A stretch of 54,400 nucleotides of DNA from Streptomyces sp. col6 (lineage in GTDB: Bacteria; Actinomycetota; Actinomycetes; Streptomycetales; Streptomycetaceae), in contig NZ_RDBL01000029.1 of the NCBI RefSeq assembly GCF_008042035.1, forward strand, positions 309,615 through 364,014. The letters are read 5' to 3'. Shown here piece by piece: positions 24,518-32,752 of the stretch. Within the stretch, counting starts at the first letter, position 1; each line of letters begins with the position of its first letter. The notes under the pieces were generated by a model. The model was not told the DNA's origin, did not search any database, and was given only the letters and a program-made list of their open reading frames with translations. The position numbers and the translations under genes are program-made.

Positions 24518-25411
24518 TCACTCACACTCCGTGCGCGCGGCGCGTTCGCCCTGGTCAGCGGCGCCCCCGGCACCGACGAGGCCCTTGCTCATGCCCTCCA
24601 GGCGGGGGGCGAACCGGCGCATCTCGCGCTGGCCGACGACGCCGATGAGGGAGGGCAGATAGCCGCGTACGGACTGCATGCCGCGCAGCCACCACTGGGC
24701 GTAGACGTGGGGCGAGCGGCGCTCGATGCCGGCGACGATGCGGTCGACGGCGGGGCCGAGCGGGTACGTACGGTTCGCGGGCCACGGCAGGCGCTGGCGG
24801 AGGTCGCGCATGACGTCGTCCTCGTCGGCGCCGCGCACCATGTCGGTGTCGGTCCACGAGAGGTAGCCGACGCCCACCTTCACGCCCCGGTAGCCGACTT
24901 CGGCGCGCAGGCTGTGTGCGAAGGCCTCGACGCCGGACTTGGAGGCGCAGTAGGCGCTCATCATCGGGGCCGGCGTTATGGCGGCGAGGGACGCGATCTG
25001 GAGGAAGTAGCCGCGGCTCTCCATGAGGACGGGCAGGAACGCGCGGGCGGTCACCGCGCCGCCGATGAGGTTGACCTCGATGACCCGGCGCCAGGCGACG
25101 GGGTCGGAGTCGACGAGGGGGCCGCCGGTGGCGACGCCGGCGTTGGCGACGACGATGTCGACCTTGCCGAAGCGAGCCTTGACCTCCTGGGCGACGCGGG
25201 CCATGGCCTCGTGGTCGGTGACGTCGGCGTGCCAGTGGTCGCTCTCGCCGTGGAGGCGGGCGGAGACCTTCTTCAGCTCGTCGGGTTCGAGACCGACGAG
25301 GGCGAGGACCGCGCCGCGGGCGGAGAGTTTGCGGGCGAGCAGTTCACCGACACCGCGGGCGGCGCCGGTGACGACGACGACCTGTCCTTCGAGACTTCCC
25401 CTGCCGCTCAT
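24518..25411 (-). CDS. SDR-family oxidoreductase (BVMO operon)
   Basis: 297 aa. It has TGAARGVG for cofactor binding (about 15-22), VANAG (88-92), a Ser in QIASLAAI (Ser141), and YCASK with Tyr154/Lys158. The C-terminal ~70 residues (YAQWWLRGMQSVRGYLPSLIGVVG) are longer than in FabG-like SDRs and amphipathic, as in actinobacterial SDRs of the ketone- and steroid-modifying type. The ATG overlaps the alpha/beta-hydrolase stop by 4 nt. It is the third gene of the monooxygenase/hydrolase operon, and probably oxidises an alcohol or reduces a ketone in the same route. Confidence 0.9.
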   Translation of the reverse strand: MSGRGSLEGQVVVVTGAARGVGELLARKLSARGAVLALVGLEPDELKKVSARLHGESDHWHADVTDHEAMARVAQEVKARFGKVDIVVANAGVATGGPLVDSDPVAWRRVIEVNLIGGAVTARAFLPVLMESRGYFLQIASLAAITPAPMMSAYCASKSGVEAFAHSLRAEVGYRGVKVGVGYLSWTDTDMVRGADEDDVMRDLRQRLPWPANRTYPLGPAVDRIVAGIERRSPHVYAQWWLRGMQSVRGYLPSLIGVVGQREMRRFAPRLEGMSKGLVGAGGAADQGERAARTECE

Positions 25412-26388
25412 GCGACCTCCTCCTTGCCCTCGGCGTTGTCCTCGACGTGTCCGACGTCCGTCGGGCCCGCTGTGTTCCGGTCCGGGACGACCGGCAGGTA
25501 GGTGGTCACCAGTTCGCGTATCCTCGCCGTGACCACCTCCGGCGCCTCCACCGGAGTCATGTGCCCCATGCCCGTCAGCTCGGTGAGCCCCAGACAGTCG
25601 GGCAGCGCCGCCGCTATGGCGCGGGCGTGGACGGGCGGCGTGAGCCGGTCCTCCGTACCCGCGATGACGGCGGTGGGCACTCGCAACTCCCGTACGCCCG
25701 CGTCGAGGTCCAGCTCCGCGAGGACCTGACCCCAGGCGACGCGCGGCAGCCGGGGGCAGGCGTGCACGATACGGGCGCAGGTGTCGACCTTGTCCGGGGC
25801 CGAACCGGGGCCCATCGTCCCGTACTTCAGTATCCGCCGCGAAACCGGCGTGACCGGGCCGAGCGGGGCGCGGGCGCCGAGTACGGCGCGGGTGAGCCGC
25901 GTGCGTACGGCTCCGGCGCGCATCGGCACGACCAGCGACTCGGCCAGGAGCCGGGAACTGCCGGTGCTGCAGAGCAGGACGGCGGCGGTGTGCTCGCGCA
26001 GCTTGGCGCGGCGGGAGGCGGACATGATGGTCATGCCGCCCATGGAGTGCCCGGCGAGGACGGCCTTCTCGCCGGGGGCGAGGGTCGCGGCGAGGACCGC
26101 TTCGAGGTCGTCGGCCAGCGCGTCGGTGCTGTAGCCGTCGCGGGCGGCGGCGGGTGAGGTGCCGTGGCCGCGCTGGTCGTAGGCGATGACGCGGTGGTCG
26201 ACGGCGAGGTCCCGTATCTGGGCGTCCCAGAAGCTGGTGTTGCAGGTCCAGCCGTGGGAGAGGACGACGGCGGGCGCGCCGTCCTGGCCGTGGATCTCGA
26301 CGTGTATGCGGGAGCCGTCGGCGGAGACGGCGAGGAGTTCGCGGGCGGCGACGGGCCGGCGCCCGGCGACGGGCAGCGGACGGCTCAT
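25408..26388 (-). CDS. Alpha/beta-fold hydrolase
   Basis: 326 aa. It has the oxyanion region VVLSHGWTCNTSFWD, the nucleophile elbow AGHSMGG, the acid in AGTEDRLTP and the catalytic His in GMGHMTPVE. The triad is complete. Start and stop overlap the flanking genes by 4 nt each (ATGA at 26388-26385 and 25411-25408), so it is translated in concert with the upstream BVMO and downstream SDR. In such operons the hydrolase usually cleaves the ester or lactone made by the monooxygenase. This role is inferred from context. Confidence 0.92.
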   Translation of the reverse strand: MSRPLPVAGRRPVAARELLAVSADGSRIHVEIHGQDGAPAVVLSHGWTCNTSFWDAQIRDLAVDHRVIAYDQRGHGTSPAAARDGYSTDALADDLEAVLAATLAPGEKAVLAGHSMGGMTIMSASRRAKLREHTAAVLLCSTGSSRLLAESLVVPMRAGAVRTRLTRAVLGARAPLGPVTPVSRRILKYGTMGPGSAPDKVDTCARIVHACPRLPRVAWGQVLAELDLDAGVRELRVPTAVIAGTEDRLTPPVHARAIAAALPDCLGLTELTGMGHMTPVEAPEVVTARIRELVTTYLPVVPDRNTAGPTDVGHVEDNAEGKEEVA

Positions 26389-27911
26389 CGGACGGCCTCC
26401 TCGGAGACGGTCTCGCCGGGGGTGCGCTGGGCCGGGAGGGCCGGGCGCAGGACCTGGTACTCGGAGACGTCGACGGTCCGGGTGGCCTTGCGGAACTCGG
26501 CGGTGGTGCCGGGCCAGACAGTGGTGTTGCGGCCGTTGGCGTCGAGGTACCAGCTGTTGCAGCCGCCGGTGTTCCAGACGGTGCGCTTCATGCGCTCCTG
26601 GACGCGGCGGTTCCAGGCGCCGACGGCGGAGGGGCGGGCGTCGAGGGCGACCTTGCCGCCGAGGACGTCCAACTGCCGCAGGTAGTCGGCCATGTAGTTC
26701 AGCTGGGACTCGATCATGAGGATCATCGAGGAGTTCCCGAGCCCGGTGTTGGGGCCGATGATGGTCATCCAGTTCGGGAAGCCGGCCGCGCTGGCGCCGC
26801 GCAGCGCCTGCATGCCGTCCTTCCAGGACTCCGTGAGCGTGATCCCGTCGGCGCCGACGACGCGTTCGGCGATCGGCATGTCGGTGACGTGGAAGCCGGT
26901 GCCGAAGATGATCGCGTCGACCTCGGCCTCGGTGCCGTCCGATGCGACGACGGTGGAGCCGCGGACCTCGGCGAGGCCGGAGGCGACGACGTCGACATTG
27001 GGCTGGGCGAGGGCTGGGTAGTACGTACTCGACAGCAGGATGCGCTTGCAGCCGATGCGGTACGAGGGGGTCAGCTTGGCGCGCAGGGCGGGGTCCTTGA
27101 TGGACCGGGCCATGTTGGACTTGGCTATCCGCTCGACCAGGCCGAGCTGGTCGGGGTGCTTGGTGAAGGCGCTGACCTGCAACTCCCGGATACCCCACAG
27201 GAGTCCGCGGCGCGCGGTGCCGGTGGCGGGCAGGGCGCGGTGCAGCCATCGCTCGGCGCCGCTGATCTTCCGGTCCATGCGGGGCATGACCCAGGGTGGG
27301 GTGCGCTGGAAGAGGGTGAGCTTGCCGGCCTTGGGCTGGATCGCGGGCACGATCTGGATGGCGGAGGCGCCGGTGCCGATCATCGCGACGCGCTTGCCGG
27401 TGAGGTCGGCGTCGTGGTCCCAGCGGGCGGAGTGGAAGACCTTGCCGGGGAAGTCGGCGAGCCCTGGGATGTCGGGCATCTTCGGGTCGGAGAGCGGCCC
27501 GGTCGCGGAGACGACGACGTCGGCGACGATCGTGGTGCCGTTGGCGCTGTCGATGACCCAGTGCAATTCGTCGTTGTCCCAGCGCATCTGCTTCACCTCG
27601 TGGTTGAGGCGCAGGTGCGGACGGAGCCCGAAGGTGTCGGCGACGTGCTCCAGGTAGGCGCGGATGTGCTCCTGCCCGGAGAAGGTGCGCGGCCACTCGG
27701 GGTTGGGGGCGAACGAGAAGGAGTACAGGTGGGACGGTACGTCGCAGGCGCAGCCCGGGTAGCTGTTGTCGCGCCAGGTGCCGCCGACGGAACCGGCGCG
27801 CTCCAGGACCACGAAATCGGTGATGCCTTCGCGTCGCAGCCGGACCGCGGCCCCGAGGCCCCCGAATCCGGATCCGATCACCGCCACGCGTACATGCTCG
27901 TGCTGGGCCAT
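26385..27911 (-). CDS. Flavin-containing monooxygenase, Baeyer-Villiger type
   Basis: 508 aa. It has an FAD Rossmann motif GSGFGG (13-18), the fingerprint F-x-G-x-x-x-H-x-x-x-W-D as FPGKVFHSARWD (154-165), and the NADPH-binding second Rossmann GTGASA (179-184). All three match class B BVMOs, which insert oxygen next to a carbonyl to give esters or lactones using NADPH and O2. The ATG at 27911 begins MAQHEHVRVAVIG. The gene leads an operon with a hydrolase and an SDR and is divergent from a MerR gene, which probably controls it. Substrates are unknown (cyclic ketones or steroids are plausible). Confidence 0.93.
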   Translation of the reverse strand: MAQHEHVRVAVIGSGFGGLGAAVRLRREGITDFVVLERAGSVGGTWRDNSYPGCACDVPSHLYSFSFAPNPEWPRTFSGQEHIRAYLEHVADTFGLRPHLRLNHEVKQMRWDNDELHWVIDSANGTTIVADVVVSATGPLSDPKMPDIPGLADFPGKVFHSARWDHDADLTGKRVAMIGTGASAIQIVPAIQPKAGKLTLFQRTPPWVMPRMDRKISGAERWLHRALPATGTARRGLLWGIRELQVSAFTKHPDQLGLVERIAKSNMARSIKDPALRAKLTPSYRIGCKRILLSSTYYPALAQPNVDVVASGLAEVRGSTVVASDGTEAEVDAIIFGTGFHVTDMPIAERVVGADGITLTESWKDGMQALRGASAAGFPNWMTIIGPNTGLGNSSMILMIESQLNYMADYLRQLDVLGGKVALDARPSAVGAWNRRVQERMKRTVWNTGGCNSWYLDANGRNTTVWPGTTAEFRKATRTVDVSEYQVLRPALPAQRTPGETVSEEAVR

Positions 27912-27945
27912 GCTGCCGCCTCCCGCGGTACGTCACACGACTCTG

Positions 27946-27968
27946 CCAGCAATCACTGGCATTGTTGG
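27946..27968. promoter_or_regulatory. Candidate MerR operator (CCAGCAAT/ATTGTTGG dyad)
   Basis: CCAGCAAT-CACTGGC-ATTGTTGG is an inverted repeat of 8-bp arms (one mismatch) with a 7-bp centre. It lies in the 161-bp divergent region between the BVMO and MerR genes. It is nearer the BVMO start, so it may govern the operon. Confidence 0.45.
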
Positions 27969-28072
27969 GAGGGTAGAGCAGCTTCGTACCGATGGGTAGG
28001 GGGCGGGCGAAGGAAAGTTACCCGCGGTACAACCTGGGGCCCCGGCGCCGGGGAGGCGGATAGGGTGCGGGG

Positions 28073-28750
28073 GTGGCAGAGGGACGCGAGCACCGCGAGT
28101 ACCGCATGGAGGAGCTGGCCAAGGAGGCCGGCATCCCCGTCCGGACCGTGCGCTTCTACCGGGAGCGCGGCCTGATCTCACCGCCCCGCCGCGAGGGCCG
28201 CATCGCCTGGTACGACGACCACCACCTGGCCCGCCTGCGCACGATCACCGGTCTCCTGGAACGCGGCCACACCCTCACCGGCATCGCCGACCTCGCCCGC
28301 ACCTTCGAGAGCGGGCGCGACGTCGCGGAGGTGCTGGGCCTGGGCGAACCGTCCGAGGAGACCCCGGTCCGCCTCACACCGGAGCAGCTCGCGGACTACT
28401 TCGGGGGCGAGTCCACGCCGGAGAACCTGGCGCTGGCGATGGAGCTGGGCTACCTGGGGACGGACGGCGCGGCGATCGTCCACATCAGCCGCCGCCTGCT
28501 GGACGTGTCGGCGGAGCTGGTCCGCGAGGGCGTCCCCCTCGCCTCGGTCCTCGCCACCGGCCGCCGGGTCCGTGAACACGCGGAGGCGCTGGCGGACCTG
28601 TTCGTGTCGGTCCTCCAGGAGTACGGCGCGGAGACGGACCCGGAACCGCCCCAACTCCGGCCGCTGGCCCGCGCGGTGATGGACGCGGAGTTGTCGATGG
28701 CGCTGGACCGGCGGCTGCGGCGGGAGAAACCGGAGCCGGAGGAGCAGTAA
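28073..28750 (+). CDS. MerR-family transcriptional regulator
   Basis: 225 aa. The DNA-binding domain is YRMEELAKEAGIPVRTVRFYRERGLISPPRREGRIAWYDDHHLARLRTITGLLERGHTLTGIADL, standard MerR with winged helix and coiled-coil linker. The ~140-aa effector region has no metal-binding Cys cluster. The start is taken as GTG 28073 (an in-frame ATG lies at 28106). It is divergent from the BVMO operon, so probably its regulator. The gene ends 17 bp before the first SARP-type repeat at 28767. Confidence 0.9.
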   Translation: MAEGREHREYRMEELAKEAGIPVRTVRFYRERGLISPPRREGRIAWYDDHHLARLRTITGLLERGHTLTGIADLARTFESGRDVAEVLGLGEPSEETPVRLTPEQLADYFGGESTPENLALAMELGYLGTDGAAIVHISRRLLDVSAELVREGVPLASVLATGRRVREHAEALADLFVSVLQEYGAETDPEPPQLRPLARAVMDAELSMALDRRLRREKPEPEEQ

Positions 28751-28766
28751 GCGGCCCCGCGCCCGG

Positions 28767-28796
28767 TCTGCAGGCGTTCTGCAGGATTTTTGCAGC
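28767..28796 (+). promoter_or_regulatory. Three 11-bp-phased direct repeats (SARP-box type)
   Basis: CTGCAG at 28768, CTGCAG at 28779 and TTGCAG at 28790 lie on an exact 11-bp period. Each is preceded by T, giving T-C/T-TGCAG-G/C repeats. SARP activators (AfsR, ActII-ORF4, RedD) bind such heptamer direct repeats at 11-bp spacing on one DNA face near the -35. The repeats are ~225 bp upstream of the secreted-protein gene, and an AfsR-like gene lies just beyond that gene. Confidence 0.55.
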
Positions 28797-29021
28797 AGGA
28801 CGCTGGCAGTGTCCCGGGGAGCGGGCGGTCGTCAGGGCCACATGCCACACGGTGTCCAGAGCCCGTGCGGTGAGGCACGTGCCGTCGCCCGAGTCGATCA
28901 GTGCGGAGGGGATCCCGTGACCCGGGGTCGGCCCGGCACGTCCGGCGTCCCCCCACCGCTTTCCGTGCGGCACGCGGCACAGCCCGCTCCGCACGGTTTC
29001 TCTCGCAGAAGGAGCCACCCT

Positions 29022-29438
29022 GTGAAGCCTCGTATCGGGCGGATACTCGCCGGCGCGACCGCGCTGGCCGCCGCCGCCCTCATGATGAGCGGCGCCACCG
29101 CCTCCGCCCAGACCGAGCCCGGCATCGACTGGGACCACATCTTCAATCCCTACAGCCCCAACCCCAGCTCCGGCGCGCGCGTGTACGTCGAGGAGTACGG
29201 CGACATCATCTCGGTGTGCGACACCGCGAAGGACGGGAAGTCCGCCACCGTCGAGGTCAGCGAGGACGGTTACACCGACGCCGGGTACACCATGACCGTC
29301 AGCAGCGGTTACGGCACGTGCAAGACGCACCGGGCCAGCGACGGCGGAAAGTACAACCTCGACGAGAAGAACTACGTCTTCCTCAGGTTCTGGGCCAAGG
29401 GCGACGACAGCTACGGCGACTTCTACAACGATCACTGA
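29022..29438 (+). CDS. Small secreted protein of unknown function
   Basis: 138 aa. A clear signal peptide (VKPRIGRILAGATALAAAALMMSGATASAQ, likely cleaved after ASA) is followed by a ~107-residue mature domain with two Cys (SVCDTAKDG and YGTCKTH) that could form one disulfide, and many Gly, Tyr and Asp. I recognise no family. The GTG at 29022 has an AGAAGGAG site 7 nt upstream, which decides the start; the open frame continues upstream without a plausible alternative. It is preceded by SARP-type repeats and followed by a strong terminator shared with the convergent AfsR-like gene. Confidence 0.85.
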   Translation: MKPRIGRILAGATALAAAALMMSGATASAQTEPGIDWDHIFNPYSPNPSSGARVYVEEYGDIISVCDTAKDGKSATVEVSEDGYTDAGYTMTVSSGYGTCKTHRASDGGKYNLDEKNYVFLRFWAKGDDSYGDFYNDH

Positions 29439-29467
29439 GCCGTCGTCGCTGTTCATGAGCAGTTGAA

Positions 29468-29520
29468 CGAGGGCCGGGGTGAGGCGAGGCACGGGGGTTC
29501 CCGCCTCACCCCGGCCCTCG
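29468..29520. terminator. Strong bidirectional terminator (secreted protein / AfsR-like)
   Basis: Two perfect 19-bp arms, 29468-29486 and 29502-29520, flank a 15-nt loop. The right arm includes the last codons of the minus-strand AfsR-like gene (stop at 29506-29508), so the 3' end of that gene is part of the hairpin. Confidence 0.85.
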
Positions 29521-32500
29521 GGCAGCGGCCAGGATGGTGCGGGCGCGGTCTGCCACCGGTCGCAGACCCAGTTCCCCGGCGGCCGCCAGGGCGGCTTCCG
29601 CCAGCTCCGCGGCGGCCTCGGCGTTGCCCTCCGCATACCGCACCCGGGCGAGGCCGGTACGGGCGTCCGCCTCCTGGTGCCGGAAGCCCGAGCGGCCGGC
29701 GATCTCCAGCGCTTCCTCCAGGTGCGCCGCCGCCTGCGGCAACTCGCCACCGAGGCGCGACACTTCGCCGAGATTGAGCAGGCAGTCACTCAGCGCGGTG
29801 GGATCCGCCGTCTCACGGGCGAACGCCAGCGCCTTCTCCGCGAGCGGGCGGGCCAGGTCGAGGCGGCCGGTGTCCCGGTGCGTGCGCGCCAGAATCTCTT
29901 GGGCATCCGCCTCGTTGCGGCGCTTGCGGTGCTCCTGGGACAGGCGCAGGGCCAGGGTTCCGTCGGCCAGCGCCGCCTCGTAGTCGCCCCGGCCGTGGTG
30001 GGCTATGGCCCGGTTGACGAGCGGGCTGATGGTGCCCATCGTCTGCCCGTGACTCCGGGAGAGTTCGATGGCCTCACTCCCCCGCTCGACGGCCTGCTCC
30101 CACTCGCCGAGGTAGGAGTGGATCAGGGACACGACGTTGAGGGCGATACCGAGGAGTACCGGGCGGTCGAGGCCGCGGAGCAGTTCCACACCGCGTTCCT
30201 GCCATTCCCCTGCCTGACGCATCTGACCGCGACGCCCGTAGTAGACGGCCAGGTTGGACATGACGCTCGCCTGGCCGGGGACGAATCCGGCGGTGCGGTA
30301 GCCCTCCAGGGCGCCGAGGAAGTGGTCCAGATTGCGCCCCTGGTCCTCGGTGTGATGGCCCAGCACTCCGAGGCTCTGGAGCATCGCCGCCCGCGCGAGG
30401 GGGTCACCCGCGGCCTCGGCGGCGCGCAGGCCGGCGGTGGCCATCGCCTTCCATTCGACCCGGTGGTGCCGGTAGTACACGTACATGCGCAGCTGGTCGG
30501 CGAGCTGCCAGGCGATGTGACGCGGGCCCGTCGCGGCAGCGCGGCCGACCACGGCGACCAGGTTCGCGAGTTCCTGGTCGAGCCACCCCAGGGCCTGCTT
30601 CCGGTCGGCGAACCGTCCGGAGGCGGCGCGCTCCCGGGGCAGTTGCGCGACGCCCGTGTACTCGAAGGCGGTGGCGGCCTCGGCGGTGGCGAGATACCAG
30701 TCGCACAGCCTCTGCCACGCCGCCTCGTGCGCGGGCTGCGCCGCGGCGTGCTCCGCCGCGTACAGCCGCAGCAGGTCGTGGAAGAGGAAGCGGTCTGCCG
30801 CACTGCGCTGCAACAGGCTCGCGTCGGCCAGCACGTCGAGCAGCTCCTCGGCCACGGCCGGTTCGTCCCCCAGCAGAGCCGCAGCGGCCTCCGCGCCGAA
30901 GTCCGGTCCGGGGTGCAGGCCGAGCAGGGCGAACAGCCGGACCGCGGACGGGTCCAGGAACGCGAGGGAGTCGTCGAAGGCGGTACGGACCGCGGCCCGG
31001 CGGTCACCGGCGATGGACAGTTTCGCCAGGCGCCCGTCGCTGTCCAGGTCGGCGGCGTAGGCCTCCAGCGACCGTCCGGGCCGGGCCGCGAGATTGGCGG
31101 CGGCGATCCGCAGGGCCAGCGGAAGCCGCGCGCACTGCTCGGCGAGGCGTCGGGACGCCTCCGGCTCCGCGGCCACCCGGTCCTCGCCGAGAACGCCGGA
31201 CAGCAGGGTGTGCGCCTCTTCCCGGTCCAGCACCTGGAGCCGGACGGCGTGCGCGGCATGGCTGACGCCGAGACCGCGCAGCTCGAAACGGCTGGTGACC
31301 AGCACGGCCACCCCCGCGGTGCCGGGCAGCAACGGCCTGACCTGTTCGGCGTCCGCCGCGTCGTCGAGCACGATGAGGACCCGGCGGCCGGTGAGCCGGC
31401 CACGGAAGACCGCGGCCCGGTCCTCCAACGGCTCCGGAATGGTGGCCACGTCCAGACCGGAGGCCTGCAACAGAGCCGCCAGGACCTCGGACGGATCGCG
31501 GGGGCGGTCGCCCGCGCCCAGCAACCGCACGTACCACTGCCCGTCGGGGAAGGCCTGCCGCAGACGATGACCGAGGTGCACCGCCAGCGCCGTCTTGCCG
31601 ACACCGGGCGTGCCGGTGATGACGACGGGTGCGGTGGTCTCCCCCCGCGCCGCCGCCGTGAACAGGGTCTCCAGTTCTTGTATCGCCCCACTCCGGCCCA
31701 CGAACCCCGGGACGGCGAAGGGGAGTTGGCACTGCACGGTCCAGTCGCCCGGTATGCCGTCCGACGTGGCCCGCGGCGGCTTCCGGGGCCGGGCAGGTGC
31801 CCCGCCCAGCTCCGGGGCGTCGCGCAGGACCGCCTCGTGCAGATGCCGCAGGGCCGCACCGGGATCGACGCCGAACTCCTGCGCCAGGCTGCGCCGGAAC
31901 GCTTCGTAGTGAGCGAGCGCCTCCACCTGCCTGCCGGAGCGGAACAGCACGGTCATGAGCTGCGCGGCGATCCGCTCGTCCCACGGGTGTTCGGCGGCGA
32001 GGCCCCGTACCTGCTCGGTGAGACCGGCCGGCCCGCCCGCGGCAAGCCGGTGGTCGATACGGTCGAGCAGAGCGGCCAGCCGTTCCTGCTCCAGGCCCGC
32101 GCGTACGGATTCGGCCCAGTCGCCGGCGATGCCGGAAAGCGCGTCACCGTGCCACAGGCCGAGCGCCTCGTCCAGAGTTCGCTCCGCCTCCGCGTCGCTG
32201 CCGGCGTCGCGGGCCCGCACGGTCAGGCTCCGGAAGCGGTGCAGGTCGATGTCGGCGGCAGAGGCCGTGAGCAGGTAGCCGCCGGCCCGGCGCTCTATCG
32301 CCGCCGTGTCGGCGCCCTGCGGGGGCAGGGCGCCCCGCAGACGTGTCAGGTAGCTCTGGAGCGTGCCTCGTGCGGTGGGGGGCGGGGAGTGGCCCCATAC
32401 GCACTGGATCAGATGATCGACGGAGAGCGGGACCCCCGGGGCCAGCAGGAACGCGGCGAGGACGCATCGCTGCTTCGGCGAGCCGAGGGATACCTGGCGG

Positions 32501-32544
32501 CCGTCGTGCGATACCCCCACGGGGCCCAGGAGCTGGAATTGCAA
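29506..32544 (-). CDS. AfsR/SARP-family transcriptional regulator (SARP-NB-ARC-TPR)
   Basis: 1012 aa. The N-terminal OmpR-like DNA-binding domain (MQFQLLGPVGVSHDGRQVSLGSPKQRCVLAAFLL, about 1-95) and bacterial transcriptional activation domain (WHGDALSG..., to ~240) form the SARP part. An NB-ARC ATPase follows with Walker A GTPGVGKT (311-318) and Walker B RRVLIVLDDAAD. The C-terminal half is TPR-like (QSLGVLGHHTEDQGRN to DCLLNLGEVSRLGGELPQA). This is the AfsR architecture of large pathway regulators. The start is TTG at 32544: an in-frame TGA lies three codons upstream, so no earlier start exists. The target is unknown, but see the phased repeats at 28767. Confidence 0.92.
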   Translation of the reverse strand: MQFQLLGPVGVSHDGRQVSLGSPKQRCVLAAFLLAPGVPLSVDHLIQCVWGHSPPPTARGTLQSYLTRLRGALPPQGADTAAIERRAGGYLLTASAADIDLHRFRSLTVRARDAGSDAEAERTLDEALGLWHGDALSGIAGDWAESVRAGLEQERLAALLDRIDHRLAAGGPAGLTEQVRGLAAEHPWDERIAAQLMTVLFRSGRQVEALAHYEAFRRSLAQEFGVDPGAALRHLHEAVLRDAPELGGAPARPRKPPRATSDGIPGDWTVQCQLPFAVPGFVGRSGAIQELETLFTAAARGETTAPVVITGTPGVGKTALAVHLGHRLRQAFPDGQWYVRLLGAGDRPRDPSEVLAALLQASGLDVATIPEPLEDRAAVFRGRLTGRRVLIVLDDAADAEQVRPLLPGTAGVAVLVTSRFELRGLGVSHAAHAVRLQVLDREEAHTLLSGVLGEDRVAAEPEASRRLAEQCARLPLALRIAAANLAARPGRSLEAYAADLDSDGRLAKLSIAGDRRAAVRTAFDDSLAFLDPSAVRLFALLGLHPGPDFGAEAAAALLGDEPAVAEELLDVLADASLLQRSAADRFLFHDLLRLYAAEHAAAQPAHEAAWQRLCDWYLATAEAATAFEYTGVAQLPRERAASGRFADRKQALGWLDQELANLVAVVGRAAATGPRHIAWQLADQLRMYVYYRHHRVEWKAMATAGLRAAEAAGDPLARAAMLQSLGVLGHHTEDQGRNLDHFLGALEGYRTAGFVPGQASVMSNLAVYYGRRGQMRQAGEWQERGVELLRGLDRPVLLGIALNVVSLIHSYLGEWEQAVERGSEAIELSRSHGQTMGTISPLVNRAIAHHGRGDYEAALADGTLALRLSQEHRKRRNEADAQEILARTHRDTGRLDLARPLAEKALAFARETADPTALSDCLLNLGEVSRLGGELPQAAAHLEEALEIAGRSGFRHQEADARTGLARVRYAEGNAEAAAELAEAALAAAGELGLRPVADRARTILAAARGPG

Positions 32545-32709
32545 GCGGTGTCACCCGTCCGTAGATGTGCGGCAGGCACGGCATGCCATCGGCACCGCCG
32601 GGCCGGAACACGGGCCTGGCGCTGCCGGCCCCACGGCCGTCGCGCCGGAGGCCGCGGCAGGTGGCCCGATGCCGGGCCAACCTAGCGCGACCGCGCCCCC
32701 GCACCCGAA

Positions 32710-32727
32710 GAGGGGGCACCACCCCTC
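32710..32727 (-). terminator. Weak hairpin after exonuclease III
   Basis: GAGGGG and CCCCTC pair around a 6-nt loop, 26 bp past the stop of the minus-strand exonuclease gene. Only a 6-bp stem is perfect, so this is tentative. Confidence 0.35.
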
Positions 32728-32752
32728 GGCCGGGGCGTTCCGCAGCCGCTCG

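Noticed and set aside
29479..32685. 1068-aa open frame antisense to the AfsR-like gene
   Set aside because: It mirrors the real gene on the other strand and has low-complexity Arg/Gly/Pro composition, without any domain.
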